Positions 24,915 to 33,871 are shown, numbered from the stretch's first letter. The stretch: DNA of 64,000 bases from Oscillospiraceae bacterium (GCA_028692035.1 JAQUYD010000006.1:55557-119556), one strand, 5' to 3'. Numbers and translations: made by a program. Notes: generated by a model from the letters alone, not told the origin.

Positions 24915-25787
24915 ATGAACATCAAGCAGTTGCAGTATTTTGTGGCCGTTGTGGAAAACGGCACCATCACTGCCGCGGCGAAAAAGCTGGGCATTTCCCA
25001 GCCGCCGTTGAGCGCGCAGATGAAGCTTTTGGAGGAGGAGCTGGGCGTCACGCTGATGGAACGGGGGGCCCGGCAGGTCCGGCTGACCGATGCGGGGCGC
25101 ATCCTGTACCGGCGGGCGGTTTCCATCGTAGAGCTGACGGATACCACGCTCAAGGAGCTGGACGATTTTCGCAGCGGGATATCCGGCGTGCTGCGCCTGG
25201 GGACGGTGTCCTCCTGCGGCACCGGACTTTTAAAAAGCAAGATGGTGGCGTTCCGGGATCGGTTTCCGGCGGTGCGTTTTGAAATTTACGAGGGCAACAC
25301 GTTATCTTTGGCGGAGCAGGTCAAAAATGGCCTGATTGATTTGGCGGTAGTCCGGGCGCCGTTCCGGTCGGAGGAGTTCTCCTGTGTTTTTTTAGAGGAG
25401 GAGCCGATGGTAGCGGTGGGAGATGAACGCTATTTTGCAAAACTCCCCTGGGATTCTGCTGCCCTGTCGGATCTGGAAGGGCTGCCTCTAATCTGCTATC
25501 GGCGTTGGGAATCACTGATTCGGGCGACCTTTGAGGAGGAGGGGATCGTTCCCAATATTTATTGCCTAAACGACGACGCCCGCACTTCCCTCATGTGGGC
25601 GGCCGCCGGACTGGGGGTTGCCGTAGTGCCAAGGTCAATCTGTTCGGCTATTACCCGGAAGGGGATGCTTTATAAAAAGATCCGGGAAAAGGGGATGTAC
25701 ACCCGGATGGCCGCCATCCGGAAAAAGGGCGGCTACTGCTCCCCGTTGATGCAGGAGTTTTTAACCATTTTTGCCCAGCAGGAATAG
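24915..25787 (+). CDS. LysR family transcriptional regulator
   Basis: Standard LTTR of 290 residues: N-terminal winged helix-turn-helix (MNIKQLQYFVAVVENGTITA, then LGISQPPLSAQMKLLEEELG) and a periplasmic-binding-like effector domain from about residue 90. Only 4 nt separate it from the second chrA gene, with AAGGA as ribosome binding site, so unlike most LTTRs it lies downstream of and in the same direction as its presumed targets. It probably regulates the operon through the leader palindrome. The inducer is unknown. Confidence 0.9.
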   Translation: MNIKQLQYFVAVVENGTITAAAKKLGISQPPLSAQMKLLEEELGVTLMERGARQVRLTDAGRILYRRAVSIVELTDTTLKELDDFRSGISGVLRLGTVSSCGTGLLKSKMVAFRDRFPAVRFEIYEGNTLSLAEQVKNGLIDLAVVRAPFRSEEFSCVFLEEEPMVAVGDERYFAKLPWDSAALSDLEGLPLICYRRWESLIRATFEEEGIVPNIYCLNDDARTSLMWAAAGLGVAVVPRSICSAITRKGMLYKKIREKGMYTRMAAIRKKGGYCSPLMQEFLTIFAQQE

Positions 25788-25811
25788 GGTGCGTATCTTC
25801 TATAAACAATC

Positions 25812-25853
25812 AATACCCGCCGGTAAGATCCCATTCTTACCGGCGGGTATTTT
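25812..25853 (+). terminator. terminator after the chr-lysR operon
   Basis: AATACCCGCCGGTAAGA (25812-25828) and its perfect complement (25835-25851), 6-nt loop, then Ts. Confidence 0.9.
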
Positions 25854-25888
25854 GTGCGGAAAGGATTGTGTGGGGGCGAGTGCTCCGG

Positions 25889-26287
25889 CTAGTCCAAACG
25901 CATCTCGTAAAAGGACGCGTCGAAGGTTTCGCTGCCGTCAAATCTGGAATAGGTCCCAAAGTGACAAAAGGTGAAGCCGCACTTTTTCAAAACCTTTCCC
26001 GAAGGCAGGTTGGCGCTTGCGTGAGCCGCAACAAAGTACCGGATCCCCAGCGTATCGTGGGCCCAAGCGATCATGGCTTTGGACGCCTCGGTCGCATAGC
26101 CTTTGTTCCAGTATTTCCGGTTCAGGTTATAGCCAAGCTTGTAGCCATTTCTTTCCGAATCCAAAGAAACAGAACCGGCGCCGATGACCTTGCCCTCATC
26201 TTTTAAAACAAACGCAAACTCATTGTGATCGGGGGATATGGAGGCGATCCATTTCACGAAATGGCCCCCTTTAAAATGGTGCGGCAA
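25889..26287 (-). CDS. N-terminally truncated GNAT (RimJ/RimL type) acetyltransferase
   Basis: The 132 residues match the RimJ/RimL fold from its second strand onward: FAFVLKDEGKVIGAGSVSL, the acetyl-CoA loop RKYWNKGYATEA and ANLPSGKVLKKCGF. The first 35-45 residues of the fold are absent. Upstream in this frame there are only four sense codons before a TGA at 26299-26297. The only start is TTG 26287, which lies 17 nt inside the end of tcdA, so expression would rely on coupling. It may be a decayed gene or a shortened one still made. Confidence 0.6.
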   Translation of the reverse strand: MPHHFKGGHFVKWIASISPDHNEFAFVLKDEGKVIGAGSVSLDSERNGYKLGYNLNRKYWNKGYATEASKAMIAWAHDTLGIRYFVAAHASANLPSGKVLKKCGFTFCHFGTYSRFDGSETFDASFYEMRLD

Positions 26288-26993
26288 GGTCCTTGATCAC
26301 CTCTCCAGCGAGAATAAAACCGGCGACAGAGGGGACAAAGGGAACGCTGCCGGGGATGGCGCGGCGCGCACAGCCATCCGGGAGCGGCTCGCCTGACAAA
26401 GCGGGGGTAAGGGGCGGCTCTTGGGAATAGACCACCTTGCAGTGTTCAATGCCGCGTTTTTTTAGCTCCCGGCGCATGACCCTCGCCAGCGGGCAGACCG
26501 ACGTGCGGGAAATATCCGCCACCTCGAAACGGGACGGATCCAGCTTGTTGCCTGCGCCCATACAGCTGATCACCGGGATCTGATACTGCATCGCCAGCTC
26601 GATGATGCTTATTTTGGCCGCAACAGTGTCCACCGCGTCCACGATATAGGAGCAGTTGGACAAATCGTATTGGCCTGCGTTTTCAGGCAGGAAGAAAACC
26701 GGATGCTGGATGACGCGGCAATCGGGGTTGATGTCGGCAATGCGGCGGGCAGCTGCCTCGGTTTTGAGCATACCGACCGTGCTGTGCAGCGCAATGAGCT
26801 GCCGGTTGATGTTGGAAACGGCCACCTGGTCGCTGTCAAACAGGATCAATGATCCAACGCCTGCCCGGGCCAGCGCCTCGACGCAGGACGAGCCGACCCC
26901 GCCGACACCAAATACTGCCACCGATGCCTGGGAAAGCCGCAGGATGCCTTCCTCTCCCAATAACAGCGCCGTGCGGCAAAATTCTTCTTTCAT
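26271..26993 (-). CDS. tcdA: tRNA threonylcarbamoyladenosine dehydratase
   Basis: E1-like (ThiF/MoeB fold) enzyme that cyclises t6A37 of tRNA to ct6A using ATP. The 240 residues show the nucleotide-binding GVGGVGSSCVEALARAG, DSDQVAVSNINRQ, VDAVDT and the C-terminal GSVPFVPSVAGFILAGEV block. ATG 26993 begins the conserved MKEEFCRTALLLGEEG and follows a G-rich site; the frame extends to 27026. Its end overlaps the truncated GNAT gene by 17 nt. Confidence 0.9.
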   Translation of the reverse strand: MKEEFCRTALLLGEEGILRLSQASVAVFGVGGVGSSCVEALARAGVGSLILFDSDQVAVSNINRQLIALHSTVGMLKTEAAARRIADINPDCRVIQHPVFFLPENAGQYDLSNCSYIVDAVDTVAAKISIIELAMQYQIPVISCMGAGNKLDPSRFEVADISRTSVCPLARVMRRELKKRGIEHCKVVYSQEPPLTPALSGEPLPDGCARRAIPGSVPFVPSVAGFILAGEVIKDLAAPF

Positions 26994-27144
26994 GCCAATC
27001 CCCCCCATTTTTCCAATGCTTATCATAGCATATCCGGACTGGTTTTTTCAATCATCACCGGGGATTTTCTAAACAGCCAAAAGAGGCCCGCTTCAGGGGG
27101 GGGGTTCAAAATCAATTTTCAGGGCAGATGGAAGTGCTGGACGG

Positions 27145-27180
27145 CAAAACGCCGCCAGCTAGGAGCCAGGCGGCGTTTTG
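27145..27180 (-). terminator. terminator for the 52-aa gene
   Basis: CAAAACGCCGCC (27145-27156) and GGCGGCGTTTTG (27169-27180), directly after the small gene on the minus strand. Confidence 0.7.
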
Positions 27181-27191
27181 TCAAAAAAGGG

Positions 27192-27350
27192 TCAGTTCCC
27201 ACTGTTCTGCATCAGTTTTTCAGCGCATTGGCGCAACTCCTCTTCAGAATGGAGGGTGATGGCTGTCTGCTGGATTGTTTCCTGCACCCAGGCGGGCAGT
27301 GTTTGGAAATAAGCGTTGGATTTCATATTTTCGGAAAAATTGGTCACCAT
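27192..27350 (-). CDS. small conserved-looking protein, 52 aa
   Basis: ATG 27350, preceded by GAAAGGACG, encodes MVTNFSENMKSNAYFQTLPA followed by WVQETIQQT, a Ser/Glu-rich middle and a TGA at 27192. A terminator follows at once, which supports a real gene. The amphipathic helical pattern and the NFSENMKSNAYFQTLP start resemble short proteins I recall from other clostridia, but no function is known. It is divergent from the SipL-like sporulation gene, 140 nt away. Confidence 0.65.
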   Translation of the reverse strand: MVTNFSENMKSNAYFQTLPAWVQETIQQTAITLHSEEELRQCAEKLMQNSGN

Positions 27351-27489
27351 GATAAAGCGTCCTTTCGGTTTGGATTTTTATGCTAGTTTGGCCGGATCGG
27401 CCCAGATTTATACGCTCGGCCTGGATGTACTATTTTTCATCCAGCAGTCATATCCTTTAGCAGAACAAATAAGGGGGAGCGTGCAAACA

Positions 27490-29025
27490 ATGGAATACAA
27501 GCTGAAAAAAGACCGCATCGCCGTCTGCGAAACGTCCTTCGATTCCTTTACGGAACTGCCCGTCGAAAGCGATCTGTTGCTGCCAGATTACTGCCCAGAC
27601 ATCGTAAAGGTGCTCAAATGCCAAGCCAGGCCCGCTTTTTCCAAGACAGAGGTCAGCGGGGACAAATGCATTCTGGAAGGCGCCACCGCCATCACCGTTT
27701 ATTATACGGGGGAGGATGGACAGCTGCATAGCAGCGAGCACAAAGTGGATTTTTCAAAAACGCTGGAGCTGAAAGCGACGCCCCAGCGCCCGGTAGTATT
27801 CTGCTCGATAAAGGAGGATTATCTCAACTGTAAGGCAGTGAACCAGCGCCGGGTGGATGTGCGCGGCGCCTTTACTGTCACCGTGAAAATTTTATCCATG
27901 GCAGAGCAGGAGATCATCAGCGCGGCCGAGGGGGCGGGGCTGCAGTTGAGCTGCCAGCCCATGAGTTCCAGCGAGCTGGTGGGGACCGCCGGGAAGAAGT
28001 TTACGGTCCGGGAGGATCTGGAGCTGGGAGTGGAAAGGCCGCCGATGGATTATATTATCCGCCATAGCGAAAAGATCCGGGCTGCCGAATGGAAAGTGAC
28101 AGGCGGTAAGGTCATCGTCAAAGGGGAGCTGGAAATCTTTTTGGAGTATCGCCCTCGCGATGGCGGCGCGCGGCAGTCCGTCAGCTATCAGCTGCCGGTC
28201 AGCCAAATGCTGGATGTGGAGGGGGCGGGGGACGAGTGCCTTTGCCAGGTTCGGTTTGAGCTGCTTTGGTCTGCGCTGCATCCCTTGGCCGACGCCGATG
28301 GGATGACCAACGCTGCCTCTGGTGAATTCATCCTTGGGGTGTATTGCATGGTGTTGCGCGAAAAAAAGGCCCTGCCTGCCATCGATGCTTATTCCACCCA
28401 ATACGAGCTGCAGTTTTCGCAAAAGCCTGCGTCCTTATTGCAGGTATTGGAGGGGCTTCCACAGGCATTTGAACTGGAGCAGGCAGCACAGCTGCCGGAC
28501 TATTTAAAAGAGACGATGGATTTTTGGTGCGAGACCGGAGCCCTATCTGTTTTGGCGCAGGAGCAGGTTTTGCTTATCAGCGGAAAGCTGCGCTATTGTA
28601 TGTTGGGCCTTGACGCGGACGGCACACCAGCCTATTTTGAGCAAATCCAGGAGGTGGCACAGGAATATCCCCTGGCGGTTCGCGCAGACGGATATCTTCC
28701 GCAGCTGTCTGTTGCCGCAGAGGACTGCCAGTATGAAATCCAGGAAAAAAACAAGCTCAAATGCCGCTGCCGTCTAAAGGTGGACGGGATCATCCTGGCG
28801 GTGAAGCCGGCGAGCTTTATCACCGGTATCAAACTGGATGAAACCCGGGAGAAAAAGCGGGAGGATCAAAGCGCTATGACCATCTACTATGCCGACGCCG
28901 GGGAAAATATTTGGAGCATTGCCAAACGGTACAATACCTCCATTATGGCTGTGATGGAAGAAAACGGGCTGGAAGATGAGATCCTGCAGGAGAAGCGGAT
29001 TGTGTTGATCCCCATGGTGGGATAG
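27490..29025 (+). CDS. SipL-like spore morphogenesis protein (DUF3794/SPOCS repeats plus LysM)
   Basis: Protein of 511 residues made of repeated DUF3794 (SPOCS) units, recognisable by DLLLPDYCPDIVKVLKC near residue 40 and later YQLPVSQMLDV, with a C-terminal LysM domain (YYADAGENIWSIAKRYNTS to the end). This architecture is that of SipL of Clostridioides difficile, whose LysM binds SpoIVA to attach the coat and localise the cortex machinery, the functional counterpart of SpoVID. ATG 27490 follows GGGGGAG; the longer frame from 27316 has no site. Expression in the mother cell under sigma-E would be expected; no such promoter was identified. Confidence 0.85.
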   Translation: MEYKLKKDRIAVCETSFDSFTELPVESDLLLPDYCPDIVKVLKCQARPAFSKTEVSGDKCILEGATAITVYYTGEDGQLHSSEHKVDFSKTLELKATPQRPVVFCSIKEDYLNCKAVNQRRVDVRGAFTVTVKILSMAEQEIISAAEGAGLQLSCQPMSSSELVGTAGKKFTVREDLELGVERPPMDYIIRHSEKIRAAEWKVTGGKVIVKGELEIFLEYRPRDGGARQSVSYQLPVSQMLDVEGAGDECLCQVRFELLWSALHPLADADGMTNAASGEFILGVYCMVLREKKALPAIDAYSTQYELQFSQKPASLLQVLEGLPQAFELEQAAQLPDYLKETMDFWCETGALSVLAQEQVLLISGKLRYCMLGLDADGTPAYFEQIQEVAQEYPLAVRADGYLPQLSVAAEDCQYEIQEKNKLKCRCRLKVDGIILAVKPASFITGIKLDETREKKREDQSAMTIYYADAGENIWSIAKRYNTSIMAVMEENGLEDEILQEKRIVLIPMVG

Positions 29026-29083
29026 GCTCAAGGAGGCCGCCCCCTGGGCAAAAAAATCCATAACGTGGCCAAGATGATTATCG

Positions 29084-29131
29084 CAAAGGGGCGCAAACGG
29101 AGCTGGCAAGGCTTTGTTTTGCCCCTTTTTT
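29084..29131 (+). terminator. terminator downstream of the SipL-like gene
   Basis: CAAAGGGGC...GCAAAC pairs imperfectly with GTTTTGCCCCTTTTTT (29115-29131). Lies 60 nt after the stop. A short frame between them (ending 29179) has only a CTG start and is not called. Confidence 0.6.
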
Positions 29132-29200
29132 CCGTGCATGCAAAAGCTGGCAAAAAATCCGCCGGCACCATTCTTTAAAAGAGACTCGGGCAAAGGGGAA

Positions 29201-29229
29201 TTGCTATTTTGCGAATAATATCATATAAT
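29201..29229 (+). promoter_or_regulatory. sigma-A promoter of the polysaccharide operon
   Basis: TTGCTA (29201-29206), 17-nt spacer, TATAAT (29224-29229), leaving a leader of about 120 nt before 29359. Confidence 0.6.
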
Positions 29230-29358
29230 AATGGTGCCGATCAACTTTCAATAAAAAATCTACAAAATAGGACATATTTGAAATAAGAAATGCTTCAGCG
29301 CAGTTTTATTTTTGAAGGGTATCCATGTCTGGGAAAAAGGGATATCAGGAGGACGTTT

Positions 29359-30768
29359 ATGATTCGGGAAAATGAAGCGCTGCTTAACCGCTTGAATATT
29401 GTGACCGATTTGGCTGTTTTGTTTCTTTCTATGGGGTTCAGTTATATCGTCCGATTTTATATTTTTGACGCGGCGGTGGACACCTATCTACAGCTTTCCT
29501 ATTACCTATTGTTTGTACTGGCGCTTTTGCCGGTCTATTATTTGATTTTCAGTTCCTTCGATCTGATCAGTGTTTTTCGCGCCCGCTCCTTCAGTGAGGA
29601 GGTAGTCAAGCTGGTTCAGGCCAATACGGTAATGGCCGGAATTGTCACGGCAGTGCTGTTTGTGCTCAAGTGGCATTATCTTTCCCGCTGGGTGATGGTG
29701 CAGTACTTTTTTATTGGCACCCTGCTTTTGGTCGGCAAGCATTTTTTGATGCGGTGGCTGATGCATTATTTGCGGGAGAAGGGCTACCACAAGAAAACAC
29801 TGGTGATTTTAGGTTCGGGGGATTCGGCCCGGGAATACCTGGAGACGATCCGCTCCCGGGAGGACTATGTATACGATTATTTGGGCTATGTATCGGATCA
29901 TGCCCAGCTGGACGGCACCCATTTGGGGGATTACAGCGCGCTATATGGCATTCTCAATGAACGCAAACCAGAGGAATTGATCTGCGCGCTGGATCTTTCC
30001 GAAGCGGGCTACTTAGAACAGATTATGTCGGACTGCGAAAAAACCGGCACCAAGGTTTCGATCATCCCGTTTTGCTATCGGTATATCCCCAGCCGCCCGT
30101 ACATCGATCAAATCGACCGAATCCCATTGATCAATATCCGCAAGATCCCGCTGGATAACTACGCCAACGCATTTTTCAAGCGGGCGATGGATTTCCTCGG
30201 TTCCCTGTTTCTGTTGATTTTGACTTCGCCCATTTTGCTGGTTACGGCCATCGGGGTGAAACTCACTTCTCCGGGGCCGGTTATTTTCCGGCAGGACCGG
30301 GTGGGGCTGAACAAAGAGCAGTTCACCATGTACAAATTTCGCTCTATGGTGGTCAATGACCAGTCGAATATCGCCTGGAGCACCAACCAGGATCCCCGAA
30401 AAACCAAGTTTGGCGCATTTATCCGCAAATTTTCCATCGATGAGCTGCCGCAGCTTTATAATGTGCTCAAAGGGGATATGAGCCTGGTGGGGCCGCGCCC
30501 AGAACTGCCGTATTTTGTGGAAAATTTCCAGAAAAGCGTTCCGCTTTATATGGTGAAACATCAGGTGAAGCCGGGGATCACCGGCTTGGCGCAGGTAAAG
30601 GGCTATAGAGGGGACACTTCCATCCCGAAACGAATTGAGTGGGATGTTTACTATATTGAAAACTGGAGTTTATTTTTGGATATAAAAATCCTTTTTATGA
30701 CGGTATTCAAGGGGCTGCGGAATGAAGAGGCTTTGCCGGGTGTCGAGGAGAAGAAAAAGGAGAAATAA
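29359..30768 (+). CDS. undecaprenyl-phosphate sugar phosphotransferase (WcaJ/WbaP type)
   Basis: Priming enzyme that moves a sugar-1-phosphate from a nucleotide sugar onto undecaprenyl phosphate. The 469 residues comprise four N-terminal helices, a CoA-binding-like middle domain (VILGSGDSAREYLETI) and the C-terminal catalytic domain with KRAMDFLGS, the FRQDRVG loop, KFRSM and DELPQL..VLKGDMSLVGPRPELP. All conserved residues are present. AGGAGG (29346-29351) marks ATG 29359. First gene of a three-gene operon (2-nt gap, then an overlap) for an exopolysaccharide, capsule or glycoprotein glycan. Confidence 0.92.
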   Translation: MIRENEALLNRLNIVTDLAVLFLSMGFSYIVRFYIFDAAVDTYLQLSYYLLFVLALLPVYYLIFSSFDLISVFRARSFSEEVVKLVQANTVMAGIVTAVLFVLKWHYLSRWVMVQYFFIGTLLLVGKHFLMRWLMHYLREKGYHKKTLVILGSGDSAREYLETIRSREDYVYDYLGYVSDHAQLDGTHLGDYSALYGILNERKPEELICALDLSEAGYLEQIMSDCEKTGTKVSIIPFCYRYIPSRPYIDQIDRIPLINIRKIPLDNYANAFFKRAMDFLGSLFLLILTSPILLVTAIGVKLTSPGPVIFRQDRVGLNKEQFTMYKFRSMVVNDQSNIAWSTNQDPRKTKFGAFIRKFSIDELPQLYNVLKGDMSLVGPRPELPYFVENFQKSVPLYMVKHQVKPGITGLAQVKGYRGDTSIPKRIEWDVYYIENWSLFLDIKILFMTVFKGLRNEEALPGVEEKKKEK

Positions 30769-30770
30769 GG

Positions 30771-32597
30771 TTGGAAATGGGCTTTATCTGGGATCGAAAA
30801 AGACAAAACTGGTTGTTCCTCCCGGTGGCGCTGTTGTTGGCGATTATGCCGTTTGTGCTTCGCGCCACCCAGCATATTTTGAACAGGGATCTGTACCAGC
30901 TGTTTTTGACTGACCAAAAAACGGAAATTTTTTCTCAATACCGTGCCAGATTTTTGTGGGTAGCGGCAGCGGTCATGCTGGTTTTGCTGTTGTTAGCTTG
31001 CAAAAAGCTGTTTTCTGGTATGGACCGGTTGGGCTGGTTTTATCTGGCGGCCTGCGGTGTGTTTTTTCTGTTTTTGATTCTCTCTGCGCTTCTTTCAGCC
31101 CACCCGGATACGGCTATATGGGGATCGTATGACCGGGCGGAGGGCGTGATCACACAGGTTTGCTATTTGATTTTGTTTTTGTATACGGCGCTGGCCTACC
31201 GCTCCACCCAGGATCTGAAGTTGTTACTAGCGGCATTCGGCGTTCTGATTGCTGTAAATGCCGTCATGGGCATTTCCCAGTTTCTGGGGCAGGATCTGAT
31301 GACCAGCGATTTTGTCAATCAACTGGTTGTACCCGAGGAGATTGGCGGTCGGATCTCCACCATGCAGTTTGAAAAGGCTAAAATGTATGGGACGACGAAT
31401 CATTACAATTATCTGGGCAGTATTGCGGCGATGACGCTGCCGTTGTGTACCATTCTGGCCCTGTTTGAAAAGCGCCGGAAATTCCGGGCGCCGGCCATCC
31501 TGGCCGCGGCCCTTTCGCTGGTTCTGCTGTTGGGGTCTACCTCGCGTGCGGGCCTGATCGGTACGGTGGTGGCGGCAGTGCTGGGAATGGTCTTTTTTAG
31601 ATCTTTGCTGCGGCGGCATTGGAAGATTGTGCTTTCGGTTTTTGGTGGCCTTTTGGTGCTGACAATCGGTTTGAATTTTTTACTGAACAATGCCATTTTC
31701 GAGCGTGTTCCGATGCTTTTGGCGGACGTGAAGACAATTTTTTCCGATACTTCGGATTTCGATTATAAAGACGCCATTCCCATCCGCGGAATCAAAAACC
31801 TGGATAGCAGCGTAGAAATTACCGTTCAGGGAGATGTTTTGGCCCTTTCGGTAGAAAATGGCACGGTGTCCTTCCGGGATCAGGCGGGGAGGGAAGTGGC
31901 CTATACGGCCAATGCTTCCGGCGTGCTGGTAACGGATGCGAAAGCATTTTCGGATCTTTCGTTCCGTAAGGTCAATGCCAACGATAAGAATACGCCGTAT
32001 ACCTATCTGCGGCTTTTGTACCAGGGCAAGCAGCTGTTCCAATTTTACTATGACGAGAGTCAAATCTATCTGGCCAAAACCAATACGACGGAGCCGATGA
32101 CGCTGGAGGAGCCGGCTGTCACGGGGTTTTTAAAGGGCAAGGAATTGATCGGCTCTATGCGCGGCTATATTTGGTCCAGGACGATCCCGCTGCTGCCGGA
32201 TTATCTGCTGGTAGGCGCCGGCCCAGATTGCTTTTTGTACGTCTTTCCTCAGGACGATGTGCTGGGGAAGCTGTATGCGTATGGTTCCGGTAGTATGGTG
32301 GTGGACAAGCCGCACAATTTATATTTGCAAATCTTTGTCAATGAGGGCGGCATAGCGCTGTTGGCTTTTTTGGCAGTCTGCATCGTTTATCTATGGGACT
32401 GCTTTCGGCTATACGGCGGCTCCAAACAGGATAAAAATGCGATCCGTGGAATCGCGGTGGGGCTGGGCGTTGCCGGGTATCTGTTTGCAGGCTTGTTTAA
32501 CGATTCCACCGTCATGACCGCAACGGTGTTTTGGATTTTATTGGGAACCGGCGTTGGTATGAACCGGCAATATCGAAAAGAAAGAGTGGGGCAGTGA
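30771..32597 (+). CDS. O-antigen ligase/polymerase family membrane protein
   Basis: Wzy_C-type protein of 608 residues with about twelve hydrophobic helices and the family core GSTSRAGLIGTVVA. A hydrophilic domain of about 150 residues (roughly 325-480, including DAIPIRGIKNLDSSVEITVQ) lies in the outer loop, much longer than in typical WaaL proteins. It starts at TTG 30771 after AAGGAG, or at ATG 30777. Its stop overlaps the next start (TGATG). It likely joins or polymerises the glycan started by the upstream phosphotransferase, outside the membrane. Confidence 0.85.
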   Translation: MEMGFIWDRKRQNWLFLPVALLLAIMPFVLRATQHILNRDLYQLFLTDQKTEIFSQYRARFLWVAAAVMLVLLLLACKKLFSGMDRLGWFYLAACGVFFLFLILSALLSAHPDTAIWGSYDRAEGVITQVCYLILFLYTALAYRSTQDLKLLLAAFGVLIAVNAVMGISQFLGQDLMTSDFVNQLVVPEEIGGRISTMQFEKAKMYGTTNHYNYLGSIAAMTLPLCTILALFEKRRKFRAPAILAAALSLVLLLGSTSRAGLIGTVVAAVLGMVFFRSLLRRHWKIVLSVFGGLLVLTIGLNFLLNNAIFERVPMLLADVKTIFSDTSDFDYKDAIPIRGIKNLDSSVEITVQGDVLALSVENGTVSFRDQAGREVAYTANASGVLVTDAKAFSDLSFRKVNANDKNTPYTYLRLLYQGKQLFQFYYDESQIYLAKTNTTEPMTLEEPAVTGFLKGKELIGSMRGYIWSRTIPLLPDYLLVGAGPDCFLYVFPQDDVLGKLYAYGSGSMVVDKPHNLYLQIFVNEGGIALLAFLAVCIVYLWDCFRLYGGSKQDKNAIRGIAVGLGVAGYLFAGLFNDSTVMTATVFWILLGTGVGMNRQYRKERVGQ

Positions 32598-33733
32598 TGG
32601 AAAAAAAGATCCTGTATGTAGCTTCTACTTTCGGGCATTTGAAAACCTTCCATATTCCTTATTTGGAGCAGCTTATGTCCTTGGGGTATGAAGTACATGC
32701 CATGGGCGCAGGAGATCCCGCCGGCCTGCCGGATGGGGTACAGACGATTCCGATGCCGTTTGAAAAGAAAATGGCCTCTCTTGGCAATTTCAAATGCGCT
32801 TTGCGCATTCGAAAAATGGTCCGTCAAGAGGGGTATGATCTGGTTAGCGTACATACGTCGCTGGCGGCATTTTTCACCCGGCTGGGGATTTTGTTCAGCG
32901 GGAAACGCCCCTGGGTCATCAATACGGTGCATGGGTATCTTTTTGACGAAAAAAGCTCATGGAAAAAACGGACAGTCTTGTTGGCCGCAGAAAAGCTGAC
33001 CCGCCCGGTGACCAACGTTGTGGCCGTTATGAACGAGCAGGACCGCCAGATCGCAGAAAAACACCGCCTTTACAAAGACCAGCTCGTGTTTTTGGACGGA
33101 ATGGGGATCGACGTTTCCCGCTTTGAGAAAACGCCCCGGACGATTGAAGCGGTTCAGGCACTTAGGCGGGAATACTTCCTGGCGCCGAAGGATTTCGTTA
33201 TGGTGTGCGCGGCTGAATTTTCCAACCGGAAAAACCAAATGTTCCTGGTGCGGGCATTGCAGCGGCTTAAACGGGAAGGGATTCCCTGCCGTTTAATCTT
33301 GGCGGGGGACGGAGAGCTGTTTGAATCGACAAAATCACTGGCGGTACAGCTTTCGGTGCGGATGGAAACAAGGTTTCCCGGTTATACCAGAGATCTGGCT
33401 CCCTATTTCTATCTGGCGGACGTCAGTGTGTCGGCCAGCCGGATCGAGGGGCTGCCGTTTCAGATTATGGAGGCGATGGCTTGCGGCCTGCCGGTGATTG
33501 CCAGCCGGATTAAGGGGCACGAGGATCTGGTGGAGCAAGGGGCCAACGGCCTGCTGTTTGATTTTGACGATCTGGAAGCTTTTTGCCAGGCGGTCCGGCA
33601 GCTCTATGAAGATCGGCCGCTGCGGGAGAAAATGGGGCAGACGGGTTTGGAAAAAGTGCGCCGATACCGGCTGGAGAAGGTCCTGCCGGAGAATATGGAG
33701 AAGCTGTATCCACAGCATCCAACTGCAGAGTAA
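32597..33733 (+). CDS. glycosyltransferase, GT-B fold (family 4-like)
   Basis: Protein of 378 residues. The N-terminal acceptor domain begins YVASTFGHLKTFHIPYLEQL, and the donor domain carries FSNRKNQMFLVRAL, LAGDGEL and the E-x7-E type motif in SRIEGLPFQIMEAMACGLP. ATG 32597 overlaps the previous TGA. It resembles EpsD/CapJ-type transferases that add the second sugar. This is the only glycosyltransferase in the operon, so further sugars must come from genes elsewhere, such as the one at 35.05 kb. Confidence 0.9.
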   Translation: MEKKILYVASTFGHLKTFHIPYLEQLMSLGYEVHAMGAGDPAGLPDGVQTIPMPFEKKMASLGNFKCALRIRKMVRQEGYDLVSVHTSLAAFFTRLGILFSGKRPWVINTVHGYLFDEKSSWKKRTVLLAAEKLTRPVTNVVAVMNEQDRQIAEKHRLYKDQLVFLDGMGIDVSRFEKTPRTIEAVQALRREYFLAPKDFVMVCAAEFSNRKNQMFLVRALQRLKREGIPCRLILAGDGELFESTKSLAVQLSVRMETRFPGYTRDLAPYFYLADVSVSASRIEGLPFQIMEAMACGLPVIASRIKGHEDLVEQGANGLLFDFDDLEAFCQAVRQLYEDRPLREKMGQTGLEKVRRYRLEKVLPENMEKLYPQHPTAE

Positions 33734-33746
33734 AAAGTGATTGATG

Positions 33747-33780
33747 CGACGGGCTTTTTTGAAGCCCGTCGTAATTTTTT
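33747..33780 (+). terminator. terminator of the polysaccharide operon
   Basis: CGACGGGCTT (33747-33756) and AAGCCCGTCG (33762-33771), then TAATTTTTT. Confidence 0.85.
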
Positions 33781-33804
33781 GGGGGATGGATTTCTATAAA
33801 AATA

Positions 33805-33833
33805 TTGACAAATATGCAATAAAATCGTAATAT
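33805..33833 (+). promoter_or_regulatory. sigma-A promoter of the BlaI-like gene
   Basis: TTGACA (33805-33810), 17-nt spacer, TAATAT (33828-33833). The stretch ACAAGTGTAG just downstream resembles a BlaI/MecI half site (TGTA) and may allow autoregulation. Confidence 0.75.
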
Positions 33834-33871
33834 AAAAGCAAACAAACGCGACAAGTGTAGGAGAGCGTACC

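Noticed and set aside
29044..29179. Short frame after the SipL-like gene reading GKKIHNVAKMIIAKGRK
   Set aside because: It would need a CTG start and passes through a terminator hairpin; no match recognised.
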